Assembly (NCBI GenBank): GCA_963921425.1
Contig: OY992833.1
Location: forward strand, 5,491,228 to 5,555,227
Length of the DNA: 64,000 nt
Source: Dryas octopetala
Taxonomy: Eukaryota > Streptophyta > Magnoliopsida > Rosales > Rosaceae
Direction: 5' to 3'
Position numbers and translations under genes: made by a program
In this document: in pieces, positions 20,701 to 31,493 of the stretch
Layout of the letters: each line of letters starts with the position of its first letter
Position numbering within the stretch: the first letter of the stretch is position 1
Notes under the pieces: generated by a model
What the model saw: the letters and a program-made list of their open reading frames with translations, nothing else
What the model was told of the DNA's origin: nothing
The model's database searches: none

Positions 20701-21109
20701 TTTTGGTTCCCAAGTCCAGGAACAAATCAAATGTTGGTAAATAATCATAGGTTCACACAATGATGTAGCTCAAATGAAGTTCATTCTTATGTTAAAGCTG
20801 CTTTAAATTCATTACAAATCTCCTTGGCTTAAATTGGTGCATCAATTTTTTCAAGCTTTGTCTTGCACCTTATCAATCTCAATGAAATAAAGGTTTTACA
20901 TTCAAGTGTTTTTTTTTTATTGCACATTACTTTTAAATTACATGATCTCAAATGTAATCATTTATTTACGTAACAAGTCACATTTTTTAAATTTGCAGCA
21001 AAACACAAAAAAAGCCCCCTATAGAAGGCAACAAGCAAGAACAGAAGCCCTTTATCCCACAAAGTGAAGAAGAGAAGAATCCCCTTGCACAAAATACAAA
21101 AACATATGA
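20701..21109. other. Spacer before CACTA-1
   Basis: AT-rich, no gene recognised. It ends in the trinucleotide TGA directly before the CACTA terminus. Confidence 0.4.
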
Positions 21110-21479
21110 CACTACAACAATAAGGGGCAATGCCCACTGATTATATTTACCAATAATTTGGATAGTTTCAATTACCACCAAAATTGGTCAACTTGTACTG
21201 TAGAACACTTGACCATGAGGTTGCCACTAAGCTTTAGTTGATGCAAGTTAGTACCTGGGTCACTTTAGTAAATTAAAGACAAGGTCAGTTACTTAGCCAA
21301 ACTATTAGTCAACTTGGTGTAATGGTTGTGAACAACTTTTTGACAACCCTATTAACTTGCATTCTATTGTTTTAGAATGGTTGGTATGTAAACTCAGACA
21401 TCAACTATAGTTTAGGAACCAATTTGCACATAAAGTATATATGGGTCGACAGCAACCCAGACACCAACGAAGCCCTGTG

Positions 21480-21925
21480 TTAGTCTGAATAGCGTTTTCT
21501 GCTTCCAACCATCACCAACCGCTGCAAGGATAATAACGATTCAGGGATTCATACTTAGGCTGAGGTATGGTTTCTTAATAACTGTTAACTAATCAACTTA
21601 AATGGTTTGTTAAACTAGGTACTTAGATATAAGTTTCAACTAATTGTTTGGGGTTGATCTATCCTTTGGTTTCAGGTCTTACCCAGAAGAGAGGGATCAG
21701 TTAGTGGATGCTCAAGTTCAACGGTCGATTATTTCAAATTTTCCCCCTTCAAGTTCTGTCCCAATAACCATTATTTTCTGGCCAATTAAACTAAATCATT
21801 TTGGGAGTTTATTTATGAGTTGTTCATCATGTATATTTGGTGTGCAGGGGAAATTTGGAAAACGAAGAAGTAACAACTTCTATCAACCAGTTGCTCAGTT
21901 TTCTGCTCATATTGAACAGTAAGTC
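21480..21925 (+). other. Probable leader exons of CACTA-1
   Basis: Plausible splice sites frame short segments here (GCTGAG|GTATGG near 21562, TTTCAG|GTCTTACC near 21675, TGTGCAG|GGGAAA near 21848). They precede the TNP2 start by about 1 kb and look like untranslated or short coding leader exons. This is inference from splice-site motifs only. Confidence 0.3.
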
Positions 21926-22829
21926 TGTACATTTTTATAATATTTTGATAGTCAAACATTATTGTTTTTTATTTAAATGAAATCCTACATTTTTTTCAGT
22001 AGTTTGTTTGGTTGGAGAAGCCTGTGCTTCTCATTGAGTGATGAATTTTATCTGATCCTAAGAATGTGCATTCATGATTGTCTTGTGACTACTAGTTGTG
22101 CTATAATTTATAATCTGCAACTGAAATTTATGTTATAAAGGGTCAAAACTTTGAAACATTGTTATTTTCATCTGAAACTTTAATTTTATGACACCACAAA
22201 TGTAATTTCATGAGCATGAGATTCAAACACATCATTATTATGTACAAAACTTTGGGGTTCATTTATTTCATGTGTGTCCAAATCTCTGCATTTCTTTCAC
22301 CATGTATTTGGATGGGTCTTTTTTTGGACATCAACATATGGATTTCGTGTAAAACTTTGGGCAAAATGATATTAGAATAAGGTTATGTATTTAACTCTTC
22401 TTCTGGTTGTTGTTAATCAAATTCAGATTAAAATGGTGGTCCAATCATTTGGCAGTGCAAACATTTTGTGTTTTCTTGCCTCTTTTGCATAATTACTTGG
22501 TTTTTTATTTGATTAGAACCTTATATGGAAGTCTGTGAACAATGGTTCTTGTTGAAAATACATAATCATACATATTTATTATGTCTTAATATACCAATAC
22601 AAAGCTATAACATATTCCAAATTGAGAAGATAATAAGAGAAAGCTTAAAACTCCTTTTCATAATGAATAAATTTTGATGAGAAAATGTACCTTGATTGTT
22701 TATAGTTTTAAGCTTGAAACTCCATGTCATGAACTTGTTCTGACATATAACATTAATATATTGGTTGACATATTCTGATGATTTAATAATTTCAATCTCA
22801 ACTTTAATTAATTGGTTGACTATGTTAGG

Positions 22830-25800
22830 ATGAGCTATCTTGTTGACAAAACGTGGGATAAACTAGATCGCGTCACATCCCAATATGACACTGGATTACG
22901 ACAATTTCTAGATTATTGCTTTACCAATTTGGCAGTTGATAACCAAATTAAGTGTCTTTGTCAAAAGTGTTACAACAGATTTTGGAGGTCCCGTAAAGAC
23001 ATAGAGGATGATATGCTTGAATATGGTATGGACCACCGATATGTAGATAAACCTTGGACCAATCATGGGGAGGAACTAGTAGACCCAACTATAAGTGGTA
23101 CTATTGGAGAGAACATAAATTCTGAAATGCACACGCTTTTGGACGATATGTTTCAGACCGCCCATTTTGTGGATGAAAATGATGCCACCATTGGAAATTC
23201 AGCTCCACAAGTTGGACCTACTGAAGAAGCAACAAAGTTTTATAATTTATTGAAAGAGGTTGACGTGAATTTGTACCCTGGTGGTAGCCACATGAAGAAG
23301 CTAGAGTTCATAGTCGAGCTATATCACATTAAATGCCTTTTCAGTAGGAGTGACTAATCATTTTCGGTGTTGCTTGAATTGTTAAAGAGGTCATTCCCCT
23401 TAGTTAACTCACTGCCCGAGTCTTGTAATCAGACGAAGAAGCTCATAGGTGATTTAGGTTTAACCTACGAAAAAATTGATGCATGTCCGAATGATTGCAT
23501 GCTTTACAGGAATGCCGATAAAGACGCTATACAGTGCAAAGTGTGCGGTGATCCCCAATATAGTGATGAAGGCAGTGGAAACAAGAAGAAAGTACCTTTA
23601 AAAGTGTTACGTTACTTTCCTGTCACCAGTAGGCTGCAAAGGCTATTTATGTCTAGGCACACGACACAACATATGACATGGTATAAGGCTGAAAGTTGTG
23701 ACGACATTATGAGGCAACCATCTGATTCACCCGCCTGGAAAGAGTTGGACAATCGTTACCCGGACTTTGCTATAGAGGCCGGAAATGTAAGGTTTGGTCT
23801 TACAAGTGACGGATTTAACCCTTTCGAGCACATGAGTCTTTAGCACAACACTTAGCCAATAGTTCTCTGTGTTTACAACCTCCCGCCATGGATGTGCATA
23901 ACCCAACCTTATCTAATCATGTATTTGCTGATTCCTAGACCCAATGCACCAGGGAACGATATACATCTATTTGGATCCTTTGATAGATGAGTTAACAACT
24001 TTATGGAATGATGGAGTCAGTACATTTGATGTGCATACGAACCAGACTTTCACATTGAGAGCAGCCTTACTGTGGACAATTAGTGATTTTTCGACCTATG
24101 CTATCCTATCCGGATGGAGTACAAAAGGTGAGTTAGCATATCCACAATGTCAACATAACACTGAGCATCAGTACTTACCTTGTAGTTGGAAGCAAACTTA
24201 TTTGGGGCATCAAAGGTTCCTTAACAACATGCATAAATTTCGAAAGGAAAAAACTGCATTCAACGGAATGTATGAATTGCGTCCTGCCCCTGCTGCCATG
24301 TCAGGTGAGGACTTTTTAGTCCAGCTATCTGGTTTAAGCTTCATTCTGGGAAAAAAAAGAATGGAGGTCCGAGAAGAAGACCTGCCGCTGCTCCAACCAT
24401 TTTAGAATACAAGGGACCTTGGAAAAAGCAAAGCGTGTTTTTCAGATTACCTTATTGGAAGTACAACCTCTTGCGACATAATTTAGATATCATGCATATA
24501 GAGAAAAATGTTTGTAATAGCATTGTTGGTACTTTGCTAGGTTTGGATGAGAAAAACAAAGATGGGCTTAAAGCACGTGCTGACCTTGAGAAATTTAATT
24601 GGAAGCCCGAGCTCCATCCTATCCGAATAGGTAGTAAAACTTACCTACCATCAGCTGCATATACTTTGAGTAATAAAGAGAAAGAATTGTTTTGTGAAGT
24701 CATTAAAAATGTCAAAGTTCCTGATGGATACTCATCGAACATTGCTAGGTATGTGAGTGTAAAGGACAAAAAAATTATAGGCCTCAAAAGTCATGATTGT
24801 CACGTGTTGCTGCAAAATTTGCTTCCCCTAGCAGTTCGGCGAATATTGCCAGCACCTGTAGCAAAAATTATTCTAGAATTGTATAGCTATTTCAAGAGAA
24901 TTTGTGCAAAAGCTGCCACCCTAAATTCATTTCAAGAATTGATATCGTGAATTGCAATAACTCTTTGTCAAATGGAGTGGATCTTTTAACCAGCTTTATT
25001 TGACATTATGGTTCACCTCCCAGTACATCTAGCCTCCAAGGCTACAATTGGAGGTCCAGTTCAATATAGGTGGTGTACCCAATAGAGAGGTACAGTTACA
25101 ATATTGACCGGCGTAAATTTTTTTTTAGTTTTGGATTGTGTTACTGAGAAGTGTATCAATAACTGTTTACTTATGATTTCACTCCATGAATTTGTAGGTA
25201 TCTGCATACATTGAAGTCTTATGTTAGGAACAAGAGTAGGCCTGAGGGCTGTATAGCCGAAGGTTACATTGTCGAAGAATGCTTGTCATTTTGCTCAATG
25301 TACTTGGATGATGTCCACACGCGCCGTAACCGTTTTCGTTGAAACATTAATGACGGTTCCCACTATTTGCGTGAAGGTTTTGAAATATTTTCTGAAAAGG
25401 GCATTCAAAAGAGCAGTGGCACTGAATTTTTCCTTGACTACAGTATATGGGAACGAACCTGGTGAACCACATTATTTAATTGTCCTCAAGTTGAGCCATA
25501 TGTGAGATGAGCTAATGTTTTTTGCATACATGCTGCCTACAGACATACTCAAAATTGCTTATATTGTTCAATGCACCTCAGCGATCACATGGAAATATGT
25601 CAAGCTGCTCGTAGACCTAGGCAGAGGATAATGACGTGTGAAGCTGCATCAACTGAATCATTTTCTCATACAATTAAAAAACTTGTAAGTTGATATTCTC
25701 AACTTTCATGTTTTGGACTTAGTTTAACCTCCATTTTATAATGCTGGTTTTGTCATAATAGCTTAATTAAATTTATGTGTCATATAGGTGGAAACAATGC

Positions 25801-26269
25801 TGGATAATGTGGAGGATGTTCATCCAGACTTAACTGTAATATCTGTCGGGCCTTCTTAGTGGGCGGTTCGTCTCAAGAGTTTTGTTATTAATAGTTTCTG
25901 TTTCAAAATCAAATCAGTTGATGTAAGGAAAAAAAAAATCAAAATTATGGGATCTTCGTGGCTGCTAAAACACCGAGTTATGCAAGCACTAGAGATCGAA
26001 GACCAATAACTGGTTTGGTTGATTTCTATGGTGTGGTTATTGATATTATCAAATTGGATTATGGAGAAGGTGGTAAATGTGTGTTATTCGACTGTGAATG
26101 GGTAGATAACCATAGTGGGACTAAAGTGGATGCATTCGGGTTCAAGTTGGTAAACTTCAAGAAAAAAAGTAACACCAACAACACTTTCGTTCTTGCAACA
26201 CAAGCAAAGCAAGTCTTCTACGTGCAAGACCCCCTAGACCCTGATTGGCACTTCGTAGTTGATACTTAA
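22830..26269 (+). pseudogene. TNP2-type CACTA transposase, degenerate
   Basis: From the ATG at 22830 (MSYLVDKTWDKLDRVTSQYD) the order of domains is the standard one. A Transpos_assoc zinc region (IKCLCQKCYNRFWRSR) comes first. The TNP2 core follows (YEKIDACPNDCMLYRNADKD, CKVCGDPQYS, LRYFPVTSRLQRLFMS, FGLTSDGFNPF, LWTISDFSTYAILSGWSTKG, DIMHIEKNVCNSIVGTLLG). Then come DUF4218 (LKSHDCHVLLQNLLPLAVRR and IGGPVQYRW) and DUF4216 (VDFYGVVIDIIKLDYGEGG to QVFYVQDPLDPDWHFVVD). TNP2 proteins catalyse CACTA excision and integration. In-frame stops occur near 23355 and 23841, frame changes near 24405 and after 24950, and more between 25000 and 25900, so this copy is dead. An intron-like gap lies at about 25090-25198 (AGAG|GTACAG, TTTGTAG|GTATC). 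Confidence 0.88.
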
Positions 26270-27085
26270 CCACGTGATCTATATGACATGAACTTGGTGG
26301 TTCCTTCTAATGTATGTGGAGTCCAAATATTGGATGAAATCCGCATAGGTGGAGATGAAATTAACGCACGCGGAGATGTTGAAGGCACAACCATTCAGCA
26401 GTGATTATGTCCAATTAGAGCCACATGACATGATGGTGCTCTGTATTTGTTCATAAGCTCATTAGTGTTCTTTTAATTTAAAGCATTACTTTTGTTGCAA
26501 CCTTGTAGTTATTTTTATGAAATTAATAGTTCATGGTTTAGTGGAATGGTTACATTGCTAATGAAGTGTTGGATTAATCAATGTGAACTAACCATTTCTA
26601 ATTGATGTAGTTATTCCATATTGTACACTGGTGCTAGACAACTTCAGGTATTTATAAGTCATGGCTGAATGTTGTTTTCAGTAAATATTGTTCATTTTGA
26701 TTATGCATGATATGGTGGTGGCTGCAATTTTGATTATCTTTAATATGTAGTTTTATCCAATATTCTTACTGCATACCAAAGATTGATGTTGAAAATACCT
26801 ACAAAGCATCTATCAACTTTCTTATTAATCTTTTTAAAATTACTATATTTTTAATTTTTAAAGTGACTTGCATTGAGTTGATTGATGTGGAAAATACCTA
26901 AAAAGCATACCAGAGATTCTCACTGCATGCACCATCAACTGCTAAGTGCAAGAACTTTATTCATTTCAATGAGATATAGTCAAGATTCGTATGATAAGCA
27001 AGCATGTGCATGTAGGGTAGTGTTGATTGTCATTTCTTTATACTATATATGCACCATAAGCCATTCAATGCTCTCACTCTGCCAC
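26270..27085 (+). other. Non-coding spacer inside CACTA-1
   Basis: AT-rich sequence after the DUF4216 end. A short near-repeat (GATGTTGAAAATACCTACAAAG at about 26787 and a GTGGAAAATACCTAAAAAGC version at about 26887) is the only structure noted. Confidence 0.35.
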
Positions 27086-27109
27086 ACTTGACATATAGAA
27101 AAAATAATA

Positions 27110-27620
27110 ATGCCTAAGAAAGTTAAAACCCCAGTTAATGTTAATGTTTATCATGAGTTATGGTTTAAAGACCCATGTTATGATACACCACCCTTGGATG
27201 CGTGTTCGCAAACTGATTCAAGTGAGAATCCTCATGAAGAGAGGGATTTTCAAAATGTTGTGTTGGCCAATTGGATGCCAGCAACTCTACACGTTCTTCC
27301 TCACTGAAATGTCCTAGGTGACACCAACTTCTTTGGAGAACCAATTCCTGGCCAGCGATCTCCAAATTGCAGGTTAGTTCATGCTAAGAAAGGTAATCAA
27401 TCTGCTGACAAAAATGTCGAATTCGATTATGGATATACTAAGTGTATGAACAAAAAGGTAATGCACCATGTTGAAAAAGAAATTGTAAGCATAGGTCATT
27501 TTTCTCCTACACCCAATGAGGCTTTTGTTGATAATGGCCATGCAATGGAACAAGGAGAACCTTCTAATGCTAAATCCCCAGCTAAGAGTGACATTCGGGG
27601 GTCATGGTTGGATCGATGAT
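27110..27620 (+). CDS. Unrecognised ORF remnant between the CACTA-1 genes
   Basis: A frame from 27110 reads MPKKVKTPVNVNVYHELWFK with an acidic stretch (SSENPHEERDF) and stops at 27307. The same frame after the stop still looks protein-like (FFGEPIPGQRSPN, NVEFDYGYTKCMNKKV), ending near 27620. I do not know the family. Position and strand suggest the first coding part of the CACTA second gene, with the basic exon at 41040-41225 as a possible later part. Both ideas are inference. Confidence 0.3.
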
Positions 27621-27841
27621 ATCAATGACAGTGAAGCATTCTCTCTAAATGCACTGATAGTTATGGAATGAGTTGGTCAGATTAGGCAAATGCGTTGAGG
27701 GTGCCCCAGAAGACTCTTTTTATTTACTATGTATGCCTTAACTTTTATTAGTTAAAACTAAGGTTCTGTAAGGATTATTTATATATGGAAACTTGTTCTA
27801 CTAAAACGTGTTCTAAGAATTATTTTTTATATTCATTCGCA

Positions 27842-27892
27842 ATATTAGAACATATTGAGATGATAGATTATCATCTCAATATGTTCTAATAT
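27842..27892. repeat. Perfect 24-bp inverted repeat with 3-nt loop
   Basis: ATATTAGAACATATTGAGAT continues for four more bases to 27865; after GAT (27866-27868) the exact reverse complement runs 27869-27892. No mismatch was found in the stem. Confidence 0.9.
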
Positions 27893-28067
27893 CTTGCTTG
27901 TTAAATCATTGGTTTTATTGTCATTGATGCACCAAAATGTGTTTCCTTGAATTTAACTTCATGCATTTCATTATACTTGTTCATTTAAACAATAAAAAAA
28001 AGGCATGTATTTAAGTGGTTTTTAGGTTCGATTGCACAAACTTCATATTTAAAAAAAAAAAAAAAAA

Positions 28068-28335
28068 GGACCGGACCTCCAGAGGCGATCCAATTTTTCT
28101 ACTTCAATTGAGAACCGAACCTCCATTTTGAGGACCGGACCTCTAGGGGCGATGCTTCATCATTTTTGCTTCTAATTTGATTGAGAACCGAACCTCCTTT
28201 TGGAGGACACAAACTTCATTTAAAAAAAAAACTCCATTGGCGATCCAATTTTTCTGCTTCAATTGAGAACTGGACCTCCAGGGGCGATGCTTCATCATCT
28301 TTGCTTCTAATTTGACTGAGAACCGGACCTCCAGA
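28068..28335 (+). repeat. Cluster of GAGGACCGGACCTCC-like near-palindromes (site 1)
   Basis: Copies at about 28068-28080, 28130-28143, 28180-28205, 28270-28280 and 28320-28335 vary around GAGAACCGAACCTCC and GAGGACCGGACCTCC. They are embedded in a partial tandem duplication of about 100-130 bp (GGCGATCCAATTTTTCT and GGCGATGCTTCATCAT each occur twice). Confidence 0.75.
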
Positions 28336-28473
28336 GGTCCTTCTCTCATCTTAACCAAAAGAAATCATTTTTTTATTTTTTTTTTCTTTCTTTCCCATGT
28401 GTCCCGTGTCCCGTGTCCCGTGTCCCCCTTCCTTCTCCACTACATTGCTCCTCTTCTCTTCATTCTCTCTTAT

Positions 28474-28940
28474 TTTCTTCTCTCTTCCTCCTCTCAATCC
28501 TTCATTAACACATTTAATCTCAAAATTTCTTCTTACCTCTCAATTTTCAGCCTCTTCGGAAGATTACTCATTGATTTGTGTTGTTATTTTTTGAGTTCTT
28601 GACCAAGGTATTTCTCTAATTTTTCGGCAATTTCTTCCTTCTCCTTAAATTTCTTGTTTATTTTTTTCTGTTTTCTAACTTGCTTTATCTTCTTTGTTGC
28701 TTGTTTCTTCTCTCTTCCTCCTCTCAATCCTTCATCAACACATTTAATCTCAAAATTTCTTCTTACCTCTCAATTTTCAGCCTCTTCGGAAGATTACTCA
28801 TTGATTTGTGTTGTTATTTTTTGAGTTCTTGACCAAGGTATTTCTCTAATTTTTCGGCAATTTCTTCCTTCTCCTTAAATTTCTTGTTTATTTTTTTCTG
28901 TTTTCTAACTTGCTTTATCTTCTTTGTTGCTTGTTTCTTC
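28474..28940 (+). repeat. Tandem duplication, 230-bp unit, two copies
   Basis: 28474-28703 repeats as 28704-28933, with the match running on to 28940. I saw a single mismatch (CATTAACAC against CATCAACAC), so the duplication is recent relative to its host sequence. It lies in the non-coding front part of the older Sirevirus-like element. Confidence 0.9.
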
Positions 28941-29229
28941 GTGTTTTCACTTATTTCTTGAAAATGTTCGAAATGGATGTTATGGCTTGTCCTCTCGAGT
29001 ATGTATTCTCTTTCTCCAAACATACAATTTGTGTTTCTTTAAACTTGCTTGGGACATTGTGTTTGTTTGTTGGTATGTGTTCCCTAGTGTAATTTCTTGG
29101 GATTATTTGTTGCTTATGAATATTGGAATTGTTGGGATTATATGTGTTTTTGCATTTTTGAATTGTCCTTGGGTTATTGGTCTTACTTGTTGTTTGCTTG
29201 ATGGTATGGCTTGTTGTATTTTTGTGGTG

Positions 29230-29761
29230 TCTAGTCTAATGGCCAAAGCATCCTCTCAGCAGCCCATTGCTAAGAAACAGAAATCTCAAGCGAGTTCTTC
29301 CGAATCTCAGGAAGAGACTCCTCTTCCTAGGGATTCCCCTGGTCAGTATAGACGATTTTGCAATGCGGACTGTGAAGCCCGTTGGGGTATGATAGAACAG
29401 AGAGGTTTTATCTCTGAGCGTCCAATTGTCATTCGAGACATAAGTGCTGCTTCGTGAATATTTTAGCGACACTTGGTCTACAACCATTTGTCGAATCCTT
29501 CTCTCAATACAATACCAATCTTGTTGGTGAGTTTTATGCCAACTTTACTGCCGATTTCAAACTAACCAAGGATTTACATGTGTTTCTTCGGGAGCACAAA
29601 TGTATGATCACTCGAGATGACATTCGTATTGTTTGTCAACTACCCTCCTCTGGAAAAACTGATTATAAAAAGTTTCTCAAGTTCACTTCTTCCTTATCAG
29701 GGGAACACATTAGCACCACTCTTTATGATGCACCAACATTTGTTCCCCCTGCTTCTCATTG
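29230..29761 (+). mobile_element. Envelope-like/Transposase_32-type ORF fragment of the older element
   Basis: The region codes, in pieces, for a Ser/Gln-rich start (MAKASSQQPIAKKQKSQASS), RGFISERPIVIRDI and VGEFYANFTADFKL with a following DDIRIVCQLP, a pattern seen in the putative envelope-like or plant-transposon (Transposase_32) proteins linked to Sireviruses. It is a fossil; the younger Copia is inserted at its right edge. Function of this protein class is unknown. Confidence 0.5.
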
Positions 29762-31419
29762 TGTTAGTTTCTAGGATTTGTTAATGTTGGCTATTTTCCG
29801 TGTCAAAACAATTGTATTAATTTGTATTTATTCACTCACAAGCTCTAGGCTAGATTTAGGACAAGGTCTGCTGCTTTGAAGAAGTCAAGAATGAACAAGT
29901 CACAAGGTATACTGCACTTCATTCATTTCATGAAATTAACAGATTTTTGTCTATTTGACTAGTCATTCACTGATCATAATGAACACTATTTTTCACGTAC
30001 AGTGACTGTTACTTAAGTCACAGTTGCTACAGTGGGTCATTTCGGGTTTTGCTTTTTAAGCCCAATTCTTTGAAAGCCCATATTCTGTTTAGTATTAGAC
30101 ATGCATGTGCATTGCACAAGACTTGTTTTTTCCACTGTAGCATTCAGATCTGATTTCCTCTTTCCCATTCACACACACACATTCACGCACACACACTATT
30201 CATCATCTTCTACATTCTGATTTTTAAATGCAAAATTCCTTTTGACAGCTGATTTTTCTATCCTTAGTAAATACTAGGATACCCCTCTAGGACAAAGGGA
30301 ATATGCCCTTAATCCGTCTCTTGTGGACAGCCATTGATTGGCTTCCACGTGGCATGGGCGAACATGCCTCTTGCGTGGGTGTGTACGGGGATAAGTGGGC
30401 TGGCTGTCCAGATCTGGTGTGTGCGTCGATGAGCCAATTTCAAGCGTGATTCTTGGGGTTTTCACGCCTGGGTATTTTTCCATGTGAAGTGCTCATCTTC
30501 ATTAATTTTCAGAAAATGGTTTTTAATTCTTGAAAAATCACATAGAGATTTTCTGAAATTGTTTTTGTTAAATCTGAAATTCTATATGGGTTTGAGTGCT
30601 TAAATGTCTTCATACATACTTCAAACACATTCATTTTAGATTTAAGTTGAAGGATTCAATATTGATCTTTTCATGCCGATAGCTTGAGAAGATTGATCTT
30701 TGTTTGTGAATCCTACATTTGCATATCATGTTCATGCATTGATGGAACCACTGAGCTTGGTGCGGATTGGTGCCATGGGTTGATGAGCTTGGAGTGGAGC
30801 TGCCTTCTTCATGAATGACCATCTGCCTTGCGTATGGAAGTTGCACAAAATGGGTAAGCTAGCTGCCACTTAGTCTAGGACTTAGTGATTGAGCTTGTGT
30901 GTTGAGTGCCCTCTTTTGTATTGAACTTCTGATTTAGTGGATTGCCTGGTCAGCTGGATAGACCCCCAGTTTTTACCCTTTGTGGTTTTTCTGGGTGAAC
31001 ATATTGTGTGCATCTGTCTTCCCTGTTTGTGTTGTTATGATTACTGACTCACTCACTTTTTAAACACAAATCTGTACTGGAGCTATTTGCTTAATATTGA
31101 TATATGCCTTATATAACTATTTAGATAATCACACACCACTGTAGTTGTGGATAACACTGGGATGCCTATTGTGATGGGTCCTCTGAGTGTATAGGATGTC
31201 ACTTGATCCTTGGTGTGTTTGATTTGTGTTGTTTACTTAAGTGGTTTTTGATTTTTAGAAGTCAATGTGGAGTTTCACATTTTTGTTACTGGACTGTCTG
31301 AGTTATGTTTGGTTGACTAGTTCATGAGTAATCACATAAACCAAAATTTGGGGTCTGATCACTGAAAGTGAAATTAATCAAGTTAATTAAGTGAATAGAT
31401 CACCTAAATTAAACTTTCA
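29762..31419 (+). repeat. 5' LTR of the young Copia/SIRE element
   Basis: TG...CA ended, 1658 bp, followed by the primer-binding site. It contains a CA-rich microsatellite near 30170 and would hold promoter and polyadenylation signals, which I did not locate precisely. Confidence 0.93.
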
Positions 31420-31421
31420 AT

Positions 31422-31433
31422 TGGTATCAGAGC
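31422..31433 (+). other. Primer-binding site of the young Copia
   Basis: TGGTATCAGAGC, complementary to the initiator methionine tRNA 3' end, starts two bases after the 5' LTR. Confidence 0.9.
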
Positions 31434-31493
31434 GCTACTCTAAAAGCAAATAGAGAGATCTTAGGGTGTTGTTTGTTTTCTAGGTGTGTCTAG

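Noticed and set aside
28924-29230. N-terminal extension of the ORF running to 29457 (hydrophobic start)
   Set aside because: The hydrophobic run is likely translated leader; protein-like sequence begins only at about 29240.
30274-30846. Minus-strand frames of 69 and 71 codons, repeated at 38557-39129
   Set aside because: They are antisense frames within the two Copia LTRs, repeated because the LTRs are.
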